A DNA stretch of 64,000 nt from Ustilaginoidea virens (GCF_000687475.1 NC_057318.1:2604001-2668000), one strand, 5' to 3'. Shown: positions 36,696-48,469, numbered from the stretch's first letter. Notes: a model not told the origin generated them from the letters alone. Numbers and translations are program-made.

Positions 36696-37029
36696 TATCG
36701 GAATCGCTGTCGCAAGGTGCCCAATTGGGCACCAATTGGGCACATTGCGACGAATGTGCCGCGCACACCCGCTACGCACGATGTGGCCACTTTTACCCCT
36801 TTACCCCTGAGCCCGGTAGGGCACGCGGGCCGACTGCGCCGATGCACGTGACAACGGCACACGCACAAAAAGGCCACATCGTGTAATTACCCTCTTTTGC
36901 TTCCTTTCTTTCCTTTTAGATATTCAGTCATTAGTAAAGTCAATAAATCCTTTACTTGGTGACCTCACGGTACATGATACCACGCGCGCGACCCTACGTA
37001 TAACTGGGTACCCCGAGTTTATATCAACA
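36696..37029 (+). repeat. 3' LTR of COP2-A
   Basis: 334 bp, starting TATCGG where the 5' LTR has TGTCGG. Six differences from the 5' LTR, all transitions. Ends TATATCAACA next to GTATT. Confidence 0.93.
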
Positions 37030-37034
37030 GTATT

Positions 37035-39270
37035 CCCTTTTAATAATTAGAAAAAGAAGAAAAGGCCTTTTAAGTGCTTAAGTAATATTTTATTTTATAT
37101 TTAATCTTTGCCTAATAGGACCTTAAGAAGGAGATAATCCTTAAGGTAGATAGTTCTAGTATAGCTATTAGTAGCTGCCTCTCTTAGATTAGGGAGGATA
37201 AAGCGTTTTACTTAATTATATACTATTTAGTATGGCTTACTAAAGCTAAACGAAATTATACTATTTACAATAAGGAGCTATTAGCTATTATCTTATGCCT
37301 TAAGGCATAGTCTGCCGAACTTTACTTTATTACTATTTTATTTACGATCCTTATAGATTATAAGAACCTAGAGTATTTTACTTAATTAAGAGAGATATTA
37401 GAATACTAGGCGCGATAGGCTAAAATATTAGCCCTTTTTAACTTCTACTTTTAGTATTAGTTTAGCTTATAGGCTTAATATTCTAATACACTCTTGCGAT
37501 AGAAGTAAGAGGTAGATAGTATAATACTAAGGTTCGGTTAAATCTTTTAATTACTATCTATTTCTATTATTAAGGCAGACCTAATAGAAGTCCGGCCGGA
37601 CCTAGTTAAAGATTATTAGACTATAGACCTAAGTATAATAGACGATACGCCAGCAGTAGTATTATCGACTAGAGTCTTTTTATTTAGCGGCTCTTAAATT
37701 TTTACTAATATATATCTATAGGCGCTCTAAGACTAGGCTATAGCTAAAGATAATTTATACTAGGCCCGATAGAAAGCTATAGCAAATAGAGAATAATAAT
37801 TCCCTATAGAAGTAAAGACTAGAGAGTAGATTATAGATTATACTCTAAACGCCTATAGAGTGCTACTCTATTAGGGCTAGATTTAGCTTCTTTCGTTCGA
37901 ACCGCTAATAACTATAGTAATTTAACGATATTATAACTCCCCTACTATAGGGCACCTAGGGAAGAATATAACTTTCTAACTACTATAATAGGACTACTAT
38001 TTCGATAATATATTATCTAAGGTGGCTCGATTTATTTAGAATTATTAGTACTATAGGGCGCATAAGAGCCGTTAGCTGCAATAAGGCCTACTTTAGCCCC
38101 TACCGATCCTAGATCGCTTTTAGTCCTAAATCTCTATAGACTTTATAATAGACCTCCCGGCCTATACTGACTTTAGTCCGCGCTACTTAATAGTTATTAC
38201 TAATTGCCTATCGAAGTATATCTAATTTAAAGCAATATATTTAATATAAGCAGAGGATTATACGGAATACTTTTTAGACTACTAGTAGTAGCACTATAAA
38301 TTCCCCGCCTAGATTATTAGCGATAGAGGCTTAGACTAGGTAGGCTAATTCTAGACTATAATATATTAGGCTATTTGGACTAAATAACTCCTTTCGATAG
38401 CGTATTACGTATAGACTAATAGTAGTATAGAGTATATAAACTAAGAGGTCTAGGCTATCTTATATATTAAGGTAGCATTCGATTAGTACGATTAGCCCTA
38501 ATATCTTGCAATTTGCTAATATGCTTTAAATAACTATACTTCCTTAATTATTAGATATAGTCTAAACCGTCTCTTAAATGGCTTTAATTCTTCTATTATA
38601 GCACTTCCCCCCGATATTATATTAAATTTAACGACTCCTAAGGGGCGAGTAGCACGCTTTTTAGCTATAATATAGGAGGGGGGCAAATTCGCTTAGGCCG
38701 CTATTGCTTTTGCCTAATAGTAGTAGTAGGATATAATAAACTATTCCTAACGCCTAGCAGAACGCTACTAAGTCGGGGACTAAATTTAGTTAAGCCTATA
38801 GAATATTAAGACTAACCGGCCTTATAAGAAGCTTAATTAGGTATCTATTAAGTATATAGTCGTAGCTATTCCATCCCTACTTAATATTTAACTCGATATC
38901 CCTAATAGTATTTACTCGGTCTTTTACGTTAATCTTATAGAATATACCGCTTCCGACCTACTGCCGAGCTAAATACTTATAGATATTAGGCCCGGTCCCC
39001 TATTAGTCCTACTAGAGGACTTTAATACCCCGCATAAGGAATTCAAGGTTAAGGAGATACTAGCTGCTAAAAACGCTTAGGGTTATAGTAGTAAATATAA
39101 TATATTAGTGAAATAGAAGGGATATAATTTGCCGACTTAAGAACCGCTAGAGAACTTAAAGGATATTATAGTGCGGGAGGCATTTAAGGTTAAATGGGGG
39201 GATATCTAGATATATAATAGGCCCGGTCGAACCCTATAGTAACCCCAATATAGAAATAGATAAAATTTTT
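37035..39270 (+). pseudogene. GYP1 RNase H, integrase and chromodomain
   Basis: This continues the GYP1 polyprotein after COP2-A. RNase H shows ILKVDSS and NYTIYNKELLAII (37150-37290). Integrase has the GHLG histidine (37953), with the zinc cysteines mutated to Tyr (NYQYYRAH), then ISIDFIIDLP (38130-38159), ISDRG (38316) and SIEYIN (about 38422), the D-D-E core. The C-terminus (about 39030-39180) has EFKVKEIL, YNILVK and GYNLPT, a chromodomain, which places it among chromoviruses; that domain is known to guide insertion into heterochromatin. Multiple TAG/TAA codons. Confidence 0.8.
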
Positions 39271-39273
39271 CCT

Positions 39274-39287
39274 GGAGAAGGGGGGTA
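39274..39287 (+). promoter_or_regulatory. GYP1 polypurine tract
   Basis: GAGAAGGGGGGTA immediately precedes the 3' LTR at 39288, the expected plus-strand primer. Confidence 0.7.
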
Positions 39288-39541
39288 TATTATAGACTCG
39301 GGCTATGCCTGTACTATGGATCGACTGAGGCTCGGGCTACGCCTATGCCTAGTCTGGGACGGATGATATAAGGTAGACGTGCGGGCCTATAGGGCAATAT
39401 TAGGGCTCTAGCCCGCGCTATATACGGATGTATATAGACTGCGGAAGGGACCCGATTCAAGCTCTTCTCCCTTCCTCCTTAGTTTTATTAATATATCCGA
39501 TTGACGCCTATTCGCAGTCGCCCTAAGGCTAGTCCGTTATA
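39288..39541 (+). repeat. 3' LTR of GYP1
   Basis: 254 bp, TATTATAGACTCGGG to AGTCCGTTATA. Same length as the 5' LTR. Differences between them are numerous compared with the COP LTR pairs and are mostly transitions, consistent with an older, more heavily RIP-mutated element. Confidence 0.9.
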
Positions 39542-39546
39542 CCTCT

Positions 39547-40275
39547 TACCCTATTAATTATAATAATAAGCGGCTATATCGGCATTGCGGCATATATAGA
39601 GACGATATAGCTATTTTCGGGCTAGACTAAGACCTAACTTTAGAACATTTGGTATTTTAAAGAATAAAAGGTATATAAAAGCTATAGTAGTGCAATCGAG
39701 GCGGAGCTATATATAAGGGAATAAAGGAAAATTTTTAATAACTTTTAATAAAGAGTAAAAAAAAAGAGGAAAAAAAATAAAAAGGTAAGGCAAGTAAAGG
39801 AGACTTTATACCGCTATATACTTATACTAGATTACTCGATTATCCGCTAGCTGCCCTAATCTATATTAGACGAAGTTAATAATAATAAAATACGCGACTT
39901 ACTGCGTTACTACCGCCCACCCGATATTAATATTACTGCTACTACCTCTACCTAATAATACTATTTATGCCGAACCTAATGCATACCTACCCTAGAGCCA
40001 ACCTAATGCCTACTAATGCGTATTATTATGCCTATTGAGGCGTTCCTACTATCTATACTTTCTTAGCCCTGCCGCTAGACCTAGTCTTACGCAATAGGAC
40101 ACCTCCTCGTAACGTATAGTAAATCCCCTTTAAATTCGAAGGGTAAAGACGGTATATAGGTTTCCCTCCCGGTACTCGGGTTTCCTATATAGATTAGGCA
40201 TAGAGGTACTAGCACTAAGCTAGATAGGGACCTATCCCCCCTTAGATAGCTTATCTAGAGTAATATATATATATA
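39547..40275 (+). other. TAD1a 3' UTR, part 3, with (TA)n tail
   Basis: Aligns with 60920-61670 of TAD1b. It contains an A-rich stretch (39720-39790), then an inverted repeat with TATAGGTTTCC and GGTTTCCTATA near 40158-40190. It ends in (AT)n at 40262-40275, which serves as the LINE 3' tail instead of poly(A). No coding seen. Confidence 0.8.
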
Positions 40276-40299
40276 TAATGCCTAATGCGCCTCTACACG

Positions 40300-42180
40300 T
40301 TAATAGGCCACGCAAATAAAGTCAATCACAAATACTATAAAATTACTTAATATAAGGTTCTAAGAATAGCTATCCTAAAGCCAAAAGAGTAAGCGCTAAA
40401 TATGCACTTAGGCCGAGCAGACTAAATATTAGATATAGGCTCTTATCGACCAAATGCAGTAATAACTATCGTTAGTACCTATATTAACTTTAGATTAATT
40501 TTAGACCGATTCTATTTTAATCCTAAAGGAAACCTAATTAAAGTGCAAACCAATGCCGGTTAGGGAACCCTTTAATAGCAAAAAGGCTATATTTACAATA
40601 TAGAAGACTTTTATAAAATATAAATTAGAGATTGATTAGGACTTTATTGGTAATAATAAGATCTAGTAGATATTTATCTACTAGAACCTCTTGGCTATAG
40701 TTTAATCCTAAATCACAGCCTTCTTCAAGAATAGTATAACCCTCTATTACTATTCTATAGCCTTTTTTAATTACCTATAGTGATTTTTTAAGGATCTATA
40801 TTGGGAGGAATATATAATTACTAAACTTAAGTATACCCTCTATTAGATACTAAAAAAACCATTTTCTGCTTTTTTTATATATTTTAAGGAAAAATTAGTA
40901 TTAATAGGGGGACTTAATTAGCCCGAGTCGGTAAAGCTAAAAATACTCTAATCCGCTTTTAACCCTTATATATCGGAAAAGATTATCAGCCTAGGAGTCT
41001 CCTGTAAAGACTATAATATAGCTATTATACGGTACTATAAAATCGCTATCGACTTAGAAATAAGTCTTACCGTAAAATACTGTTGCAAAATGGTGACTCA
41101 GAACACTGTTGGAAAGTATACTAAGTACCGACAGTGGCGTACAAGGCGTTGCAGAATAAAATAAAGAGCTGATTAAAGATTTAAAGCGCACGAGAGGTTG
41201 ACCAGAGCAAAGATATCAGGGAAATCTGATTCTAATTGTTGGTAACTATTCTAGCTAGAAAGAGGGAATTTTGGGCATATTTCTACCATCTTGAAAAAGT
41301 GGTTAAAAATAATGAAAAACCGCAAAAATAGCGAAAAACTCGACGAAAAGTCGGTCTGCCCAACCGTGCCCAGTCTATGCCCAATATCCTACCCAGTGCC
41401 TACCCAACCAAGCCCAGTGGCTTGTAGCGGTGTGCCGGATGCCCTATAACAGCCTGCCGTACGGGCCGGAAGCCCTATATCGGTGTGCCGTAAAGGCTCG
41501 ATACAGCGGGTGACTGTATATAGAAGGCCGAAAGTGCTGATTTGCCCATTTGGTAATCCCGTAGAAATGCGCCGCCTATTGTGGGCCCTGTAGCCCACTG
41601 TGACCGGCCGCTGTGGCCGGATGTGGGTCGCTGTACCGGTGCCGTGACCGGCGCTGTGGCCCACTGTAATCGGCGTTGTAGAGCGCTGTGCCCCACCATA
41701 GCGCCTGGTATAGCCACCGCGATATCTCAACGTAGAGACGTCGTACGGTAGCGAGACTAGTACCAAAATATAGCTAAAAAGGCGCTGATTTCAACAAATA
41801 CTATATAGACCCTTCCCAGGATTACGATAATAACGCCCGGGATCTATAGATAACTGCTTAGGATAAGGATAATAATATGCCTATAATAGGCGTCTATAAG
41901 CTAGGTTCAAAAGGCAAGCGATAATTCCCTAGTAAGAAGGCGGTATAAGTTTTAAAAAAAGTCCTTAAGGAGTACTATTAAAAATCACTTTATACTTAAT
42001 GTGGGGATACTAGCTATAAAATATAGGAATACAAGCTAAGGCTAGCCCGGCCTCTATAAGAGATAACTATAGCTTCTATAGACCTAAAGGCTATAGAAGC
42101 CTTATTAATCGCTAAGCTTAAAGATAGCAATAATAGTAATACCTAAGGAAAAAATTAGCCTTTAAACTAAATCTCGCGAG
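40300..42180 (+). pseudogene. GYP2 gag (interrupted by a solo LTR)
   Basis: Homologous to GYP1 gag: NREPFNSKKAIF-like (about 40560), DxDFIGNNK and the FFIYFKEKL block (40870). The solo LTR (41081-41796) splits it. After that, IYRPFPGL and MPIIGVYKLG-like text resumes (41810-41930). It is full of TAG/TAA codons and a few indels. No functional product. Confidence 0.65.
41081..41796. repeat. Solo LTR of an unrelated element, GC-rich, little RIP
   Basis: The insertion is bounded by TGTTG...CAACA and by the direct repeat AATAC (41076-41080 and 41797-41801). TG..CA ends plus a 5-bp duplication are canonical for an LTR left by recombination. The empty site is GTAAAACGCTATATAG in GYP3 (about 62600). 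A TATA word, GTATATAG, lies at about 41515. The right half is made of short imperfect repeats of GTGGCC / GCCCACTGT / GTGCCGG. It has abundant CpA, TpG and CpG, unlike its host. A DNA transposon with a 7-bp duplication (AAATACT) is the alternative. Orientation is unknown. Confidence 0.7.
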
Positions 42181-42269
42181 AGGGCTTAAATAATATACCT
42201 AGGCTCTAGCTAAATTATAATAGGAATACTATATAAAGGAGATTAATAATATTAAGGATCGTATAGATA

Positions 42270-43800
42270 AATACCCCTTTTTAGTCTTAATATTATATAA
42301 TAATTCTACCTTTATTAATACCCTAATTGATTCTAATTGTGATTGTTATAGTATAATAAGTAAAAAAATTATCTAGAAGCTAGGACTCTAGCCTATCTAT
42401 CTACTATTCTATAGGAAATTTAAGACTATAGTAGATATAAAGAGTCGATTAGAGGAGTAATAGGCTATTACCCCTTTAATTACCTATACTATCTATATCG
42501 ATATCGATATTGATAGATAGCTATTAGCTATAATACTATATATCGTCCTGGGCTTTATCTGTAATATTATCTTAAGGTTGCCTTAGATAGAGTATTATAA
42601 TATCGAACTATAAGCGAAGCGGCGCTAATTAAAAAATTAAAGCTATTAATAGCCTACTCTTAAAGGAATTAATTACTCGATCTTCTAGGCCTATTATAAT
42701 TAATATTCTTAGATCGGTCTTTTATAATATACTATAATAAGCGGTATAGACTTAAGATAATTTAACCTCTTTCTTCTCTATAAGTCTATAGGAGCTTATA
42801 TATATTCTCTGTATTATACTCCTGCCTTATTAGAATTTAGTTCCCCCCTTGGCCTTAGCTATAGACCTTACTACTTAAGCTTTAGGATTTTACCGACCTC
42901 TTTAATAAGGCAAAGGCCTTTAGTCTCCTATTATACTAGGGCATACTTAATCACTATATTAAGCTTAAACCGACCTTACATAGGGGTCCATCCGACCTCT
43001 TATAGGGACCATTACATAATATACCGCAGGACTAATTACTTAAGGTTCGAATATAGGTAATTAACCTTATAGATAAAGGATAGATTTATATAAACTCTTT
43101 ATTAGTAGCGGTATTAATCCTATTTATAAGAAAAGCGAATAGCAGATAGCATTTTTATATAGATTATTAGGCCCTAAATAAGGTTATAGTATAAGACCGG
43201 TATCCCCCTTTTTTAATTAAGGAGATACTATATTCCCTATTATAGGTAAAGTAGTTTATAAAAGTAGATATTCGCGCTATATTCTATAAGATCTATATTG
43301 CTAAAGGTAATAAATACCTAACTGCATTTCGGACCTGCTTTAGTCTTTTTAAGTAGTTAGTAACCCCCTTTAGCCTAACTAAGGCCCCTATAATATTCTA
43401 GCGATATATTAATAGGGCTTTAGGAGATTCATTAGGGGATTTTACTACTATTTATCTAGATAATATTTTAGTCTATACTAGAGGCTTATAGAAGGAATAT
43501 ATAAACCGTATTAAGGTTATCTTTAGGCGCTTATAAGATATTAGCCTAAATTTAGATCTAAATAAATATAACTTTGCAGTAAAGGAGGTATACTACCTTG
43601 GCTATATTATAATAGTAAGGAAGGAGATTTACTTAGACCCTAAGAAGATTAAAGCGATTTAAAAGTAAAAAGCCCTTATAAAATTATAGGGTATCTAAAG
43701 CTTTTTAGGGTTTACGAACTTTTATTGCAATTTTATCTTAAACTTTTTTACCTAGCTAAGCCTTTAATTTAATTAATACGGAAGGGTATCCCTTTTTAAT
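42270..43800 (+). pseudogene. GYP2 protease and reverse transcriptase
   Basis: The protease motif reads LIDSNC (about 42323-42340), Asp kept but Gly lost. RT is recognised by alignment with GYP1, including ALNKV (about 43170) and YLDNIL (43453-43470), where the second Asp is Asn. No insertion lies at the RT/RNase H border (about 43787), so this copy gives the empty site for COP2-A. Broken by many stops. Confidence 0.72.
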
Positions 43801-45892
43801 AGCTTAAAGAAGAGGAAAAGGCTTTTTAAGCACTTAAGTAGTACTTTATCTTATACTTAGTTTTTACTTAATAGGACCCTAAGAAGGAAATAATCCTTAA
43901 GGCAAATAGCTTTAGTATAGCTATCGGCGGCTACCTCTTTTAGATTAAAAAAATAAAATATTCTACCTAATTATATATTACTCGATATAGCTTATAAAAG
44001 CTAAATAGAACTATATTATTTACGATAAGGAGCTACTTACTATTATCTTATGCTTTAAGGTATAATTGGCTAAACTTTATTCTATTACCGCTTTATTTAT
44101 AATCCTTATAGACTATAAGAACCTTAAGTATTTCGCTCGACTAAAGGAGATATTAAAATGCTAGGCGTAATAGGCTAAGATTTTAGCCCTGTTTAACTTC
44201 TATCTTTAATACTAGCCTAGCTTATAAGCCTAACGTCTTCAGGCCCTTTCGCGATAGGAATAAAAGGCAGATAATATAGCTCTAAGATTTAGCTAAGTCT
44301 TTTAGCTGCTATCTATCTCCGCTATAGGAGTAGACCTAATAGAAGACTAACTAGACCTAATAGAAGAAATATTAAGGGTAGTACCTTTGACTAGAGTTTC
44401 TTTATTAAGTAGCTTTTAGATCTTTATTAATACTTATCTATAGGCGCTTTAGGACTAGGCTATAGCTAAAAATAAATTATATTATGCCCGATAGAAAGTT
44501 ATAGCAAATAGAGAGTGATAATTCCTAGGAAAGGTAAAAACTAGAAAGTAGATCGCGGATTATACCCTAAATGCCTATAGGGTACTACTCTACTAGGGTT
44601 AAATCTAACTCCCCTCTTTCAAACCGCTAATAACTATAGTAATTTAATAATACTATAACTCCCCTATTATACGGCACCCGGGGAGGAATATAATTTTCTA
44701 ATTACTATAATAGAATTATTACTTTAATAATATATCGTTTAAAATAGCTTAATTTATTCAAAATTATTAATATTATAAAGCGTATAAAAATCGCTAGCTA
44801 TATTAAGGCCTACTCTAGCCTTTACTAATCCTAAATCGTTTTTAGTTTTAAATTTCTATTAATTTTATAATTAATCTCCCAGTCTATAATGCTTCCGAGC
44901 TATATTACCTAATAGTTATTATTAATTGCCTATCTAAATATATTTAACTTAAGGTAATATATTTGATATAAGTAAAGGATTATATAGAATATTTTTTAGA
45001 CTACTAATAGTAGTACTATAGATTCCCTGCTTAGATTATTAGCGATAGAGGCTTAGACTAAATAGGCTAATTCTAGACTATAATATATAAGGCTATTAGG
45101 ACTAATTAACTCTTTTCGATTATATACCACTTATAGACCGATAATAATATAAAGTATATAAACTAAAAGGTCTAAGCTATCTTACGCATAAAGGTAGCAT
45201 TTGACTAATATAATTAGCCCTAATATCTCGCAATTTACTAGTATACTCTAAATAACCGTACTTCCTTAATTACTAGATATAGCCTAAACCGCCTCCTAAA
45301 TAGCTTTGACTCTCCTATTATAGCACCTCCCCCTAATATCTTACTAAGTTCTATAACCCCTAAGGCGCAAATAGCGCACTTCCTAGCTATAATATAGGAG
45401 GGGGGCGAACTCGCTTAGGCTACTATTGCCTTTACTTAATAGCGATAATAGGATATAACGAACTATTCCTAACGCCTAATAGAGCATTACTAAGTCGGGG
45501 ACTAAGTTTAGCTAAGCCTGTAGAATATTAAAACTAACCGGCCTTATAAGAAGCTTAATTAGGTATCTATAAAGTATACTATTATAGCTATTCCATCCCC
45601 GCTTAATATCTAACTTAATATCCCTAATAGTATCCACCCGGTTTTTTATATTAATCTTATAGAATATGCCGCTTCCGACCCGCTATTAAGCTAAATACTT
45701 ATAGATACTAGGCCTAGTCCCCTATTAGTCTTACTAGAGGATTCTAATACCCTATATAAGGAATTTAAAGTCGAAGAGATATTAGCTGCGAAAAACGCTT
45801 AAGGTCGGGGTAGAAAACGCAATATACTAGTAAAATAGAAGGGATATAATTTACCCTCTTAGGAGCCCTTTAAGAACTTTAAGGATACTATA
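43801..45892 (+). pseudogene. GYP2 RNase H, integrase and partial chromodomain
   Basis: Aligns through with 37040-39172 of GYP1. The integrase core appears near 44860-45150, including ISDRG (about 45040). Chromodomain text with GYNLP lies at 45840-45860. The sequence is cut at 45893 by the GYP4 LTR, within the chromodomain tail. The last five bases, CTATA, should be repeated after GYP4. Confidence 0.72.
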
Positions 45893-46134
45893 TGTCACAG
45901 GCTCGGGCTACGCCCGCGCCACAATATGGCTAGGACGCGGGCTGCGCCTGCGATTAGCTTAGGGAGTATCGGCATAAGGTCATAAGGCCTTACTAAAGAT
46001 TTAGCCTATACTATATATAGGTATAAATAGACTACTTAGAGGCCCCTATTCGGGTCCTCTCTCTTTCCTCTTTAGTCTATTTAATATATTTATTCGATGC
46101 CTATTCGTACTAGCCCTAGGGCTAGTCCTTTATA
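45893..46134 (+). repeat. 5' LTR of GYP4
   Basis: Starts TGTCACAGGCTCGGGC and ends about CTAGTCCTTTATA. It shares the CTCGGGCTACGCCCG start, the TATATAGGTATAAATAG region and the CCCTAGGGCTAGTCC end block with other GYP LTRs, with substitutions and gaps in between. Confidence 0.8.
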
Positions 46135-46176
46135 TTTAAATAGACTCTCTCAGCCTTACTATTATAACCTTACATT

Positions 46177-47380
46177 ATGGAGCCAATAATGCAGGCTATA
46201 TAAGATATCGAGATAAGTATACTTAGAGAAACGGGCCTAAATAACCTAAGACTATAACGCCCCCGACGTAATATATATACCCGAGTAGAGCAGCTTACAA
46301 TAGGGTTACAATAGATAGAGGCGCAAATGCAGACTAATACGTAATATTTTGCTACTATTTCCGCCTTACTATAGACCCTTTTTGCGAACTAGTTAAATAG
46401 CTCTTAAAATGCTACCTAACTAGCCTTAGTTATATAATAGAACGACCCCCTCCCTATTATTTAGGATACCTAGCTAAAGCGTAAGCCGATCCTAATAGGG
46501 GACTCCTTTAATAGCAAAAAGGCTATATTCACAGCCTAATAGACCTTTATATAATATAAGCTTGAGGTCGATAGGGACTTTATTAGAGATAAAAAGACCT
46601 AATAGATATTTATCTTCTAGAACCTATTATCTATAGTCTAATTGTAGGTTGCGGCCTTCTTTAAGAATAATACAGCTTGCAATTATAATATAATAAAGTT
46701 CTTTAAATACCTTTAATATCTCTTTAAAGATCTATACCAATAGGACTATACTATTATTAAGCTTAAGTACTCTTTATACTAAGGCCCGAAGGAACCTTTT
46801 GCCGCTTTTTTTATACGATTTAAAAGAAAACTTATACTTATTAGCAGTTTCGGTTAGTCTAAGGAAGTTAAGCTAGAATATCTCTAATTGGCAATTAATG
46901 CTTATATAGCTAATAAGATTATTAGCCTTATGGTCTCCTATTATAATTATTATTTAGCGGTAGACCGCTACCGATAAATTACTATCGATATTAAGATTAG
47001 CCTAACTATTAACTATTAATTAGGCTCGGCCTATTCCTAATTAACCTACGCTTAGGATTCTAAGGGCAATATATAAATATCGGGCGTTAATAAGCTAAAC
47101 TTAAAGGGTAATTAGTATGCATTTAGGGCGATATAAATCTCTAAAGAATAATATAAAGATTATAGAAAGAAAGGCCTTTATCTTTAGTATAGCTCTCTTA
47201 AGCATTAGATGTTTATATATTACCTATTGCTAGCAATTTAATCTAATGTAATTAAAATAGCCTTACTTAATTTATAAATCGTAAAGGTCGAAAGTAGTAA
47301 TAGAGATTAAGAAAAAGAATAGCCTTTAAACCTAGTCTTATTAGAGGGCTTAAAATATATATATAAATCCTAGCCTAATT
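46177..47380 (+). pseudogene. GYP4 gag
   Basis: ATG at 46177 (MEPIMQA) is a plausible start 43 bp after the LTR. The frame then has TAA/TAG within the first ten codons. GDSFNSKKAIF (about 46500) matches the REPFNSKKAIF-like block of the other GYP gags. FFxRFKRKL (about 46810) is the equivalent of FFIYFKEKL. No zinc knuckle recognised. Confidence 0.62.
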
Positions 47381-47429
47381 ATAAAAGGAATTAAAGGAGA
47401 TTATAAAATAAATAGATAGATACCCTTTT

Positions 47430-48217
47430 TTAATACCAATTTTATATAAATCCTATATCTTTATTAATACCTTAATCGACTCGGGATATAACTACTATAG
47501 TACTATAAGCGAAAAAATAGTATAACGGTTAGGCCTTTAACCTATCTGCCTACTATAATATAGGGAAACCGGAATAGTAGTAGATATTTAGAGCTATTTA
47601 GGAGAATATAAGGTAATGTATTCCTTTATTACCTATATTATCTATATAGCGATTGATATCAATAGATGGTTATCTATAGTTATACTTTACGTTATTTTAG
47701 GCCTTACCCACGATATTATCCTTAGGATGCCTTAAATAGAATACTATAATATTATATTATAAATAAAGCGGTACTAATTAAAGATTAGATCGATAGGTAG
47801 CCTTATTGTTAAGGAATTGATAAGAAGATAATAGGGTCTAACTATAGTAAATATCCTTAGCTTAATCTTTTATAGTATATTAAAGCAGGTAAAACGCTTT
47901 AGGGATTAATCGACTTCCTTTATTACGATAAGCTTATAGGAGATAATATATATCTTCTGCATTATACTGCCATCTTATTAAAACTCTACCCTATAATCGT
48001 AGGAGCTATAAGTACTCCCGATGGAATTATAGGAATTCGCCGACCTCTTTAATAAAGAGAAGGCTTTTAGTCTCCCCCTATACTAAGGTATACTAGACTA
48101 CTATATCTAGCTTAAAAAGACTATAGATAGGAGCTAGTTAGACTTACCTTAAGGCCTATTATATAATATACCATAAGACTAATTACTTAAGGTTTGGAGA
48201 TAAGTAATTAACCTAAT
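47430..48217 (+). pseudogene. GYP4 protease and start of RT
   Basis: The protease retains LIDSGY (about 47473-47490), the best kept retropepsin site of the Gypsy copies. A long linker then leads to the RT N-terminus (EFADLFNKEKAFSLP near 48030). The polyprotein is cut by GYP3 before the catalytic RT motifs. Stops throughout. Confidence 0.68.
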
Positions 48218-48469
48218 TGTCACGGACTCGGGCTATGCCCGTATTATGGATTGACTGGGGCTCGGGCTGCGCCCGTGCCTAGTCCGGGACGAATAACATA
48301 AGGTAGACGCGCGGGCCCATAAGGCAACATTAGGGCTCTAGCCCGCGCCACACAGATATATATAGACTGTAGAAGGGATCTGATTTAGGCTTTTCGACCT
48401 TCCTCCTTAGTTTTATTAATACATCCGATTAACGCCTATTTGCAGCCGCCCTAAGGCCAATCCGTTATA
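48218..48469 (+). repeat. 5' LTR of GYP3
   Basis: 252 bp, TGTCACGGACTCGGG to CAATCCGTTATA. It keeps the original TGTCAC start that is mutated in GYP1 and GYP2. Confidence 0.88.

Larger units (their letters stand above)
22446..37029 (+). mobile_element. COP2-A: Ty1/Copia element inserted in GYP1
   Basis: Perfect target duplication GTATT (22441-22445 and 37030-37034). The empty site is GGGTATCCCTTTTT in GYP2 (43785). The LTRs are 334 bp each and differ at six transitions. The element itself is 22446-27812 plus 35014-37029, about 7383 bp. COP2-B sits inside its RT. One gag-pol frame runs through once COP2-B and one copy of its target duplication are discounted. Confidence 0.95.
19313..39541 (+). 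mobile_element. GYP1: complete Ty3/Gypsy chromovirus in TAD1a
   Basis: The LTRs are 254 bp each (19313-19566 and 39288-39541). Target duplications are TCTCT (19308-19312) and CCTCT (39542-39546), one RIP-type mismatch. The empty site is GAGAACCTCTCACC in TAD1b (about 60905-60920). Without nested COP2-A the element is about 5640 bp. Gag, protease, RT, RNase H, integrase and chromodomain occur in the standard Gypsy order. It is heavily RIP-mutated. Confidence 0.92.
5538..40275 (+). mobile_element. TAD1 copy a: Tad1-like LINE, interrupted three times
   Basis: The direct repeat TAATGCCTAATGC flanks it exactly (5525-5537 and 40276-40288); a 13-bp duplication is typical of LINE target-primed insertion. 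Its own segments are 5538-9497, 9939-11114, 18373-19312 and 39547-40275, together about 6805 bp, against 6813 bp in uninterrupted copy b. It ends in a (TA)n tail. The interruptions are a TAD2 fragment, COP1 and GYP1. The host sequence is the GYP2 leader and early gag: 5' TTAATGCC before, GCGCCTCTAC after, as in GYP3 (48560). Confidence 0.9.
5182..45892 (+). mobile_element. GYP2: Ty3/Gypsy chromovirus, outer element of the nest
   Basis: Segments are 5182-5537 (5' LTR and leader), 40289-41080, and 41802-45892 (gag through chromodomain). The interruptions are TAD1a, the solo LTR and finally GYP4 at 45893. Without them the copy is about 5239 bp up to the GYP4 junction. The equivalent stretch of GYP1 is about 5271 bp. 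The 3' end and 3' LTR are not in the window and should follow GYP4 to the right. All coding parts are heavily RIP-mutated. Confidence 0.8.
45893..48217 (+). mobile_element. GYP4: divergent Ty3/Gypsy element, 5' part
   Basis: It has its own 5' LTR, gag, protease and the start of RT, then is cut by GYP3 at 48218. It is related to GYP1-3 but clearly another subfamily: the LTR and gag align only in blocks. The rest should lie beyond the right end of the window. Target duplication expected: CTATA. Confidence 0.78.

Noticed and set aside
22446..37029. Giant inverted repeat or Helitron/Starship-like cargo element
   Set aside because: The symmetry comes from two COP2 copies in opposite orientation. 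Each has its own LTR pair and 5-bp target duplication, and no captain or Rep gene is present.
41389..41766. 125-codon open frame on the minus strand
   Set aside because: It is inside the solo LTR, made of short GC-rich repeats, and has no domain.
41075..41802. Miniature DNA transposon with 7-bp duplication AAATACT
   Set aside because: Possible, but terminal inverted repeats beyond five bases are absent, while TG..CA ends with a 5-bp duplication and an internal TATA box fit a solo LTR better.
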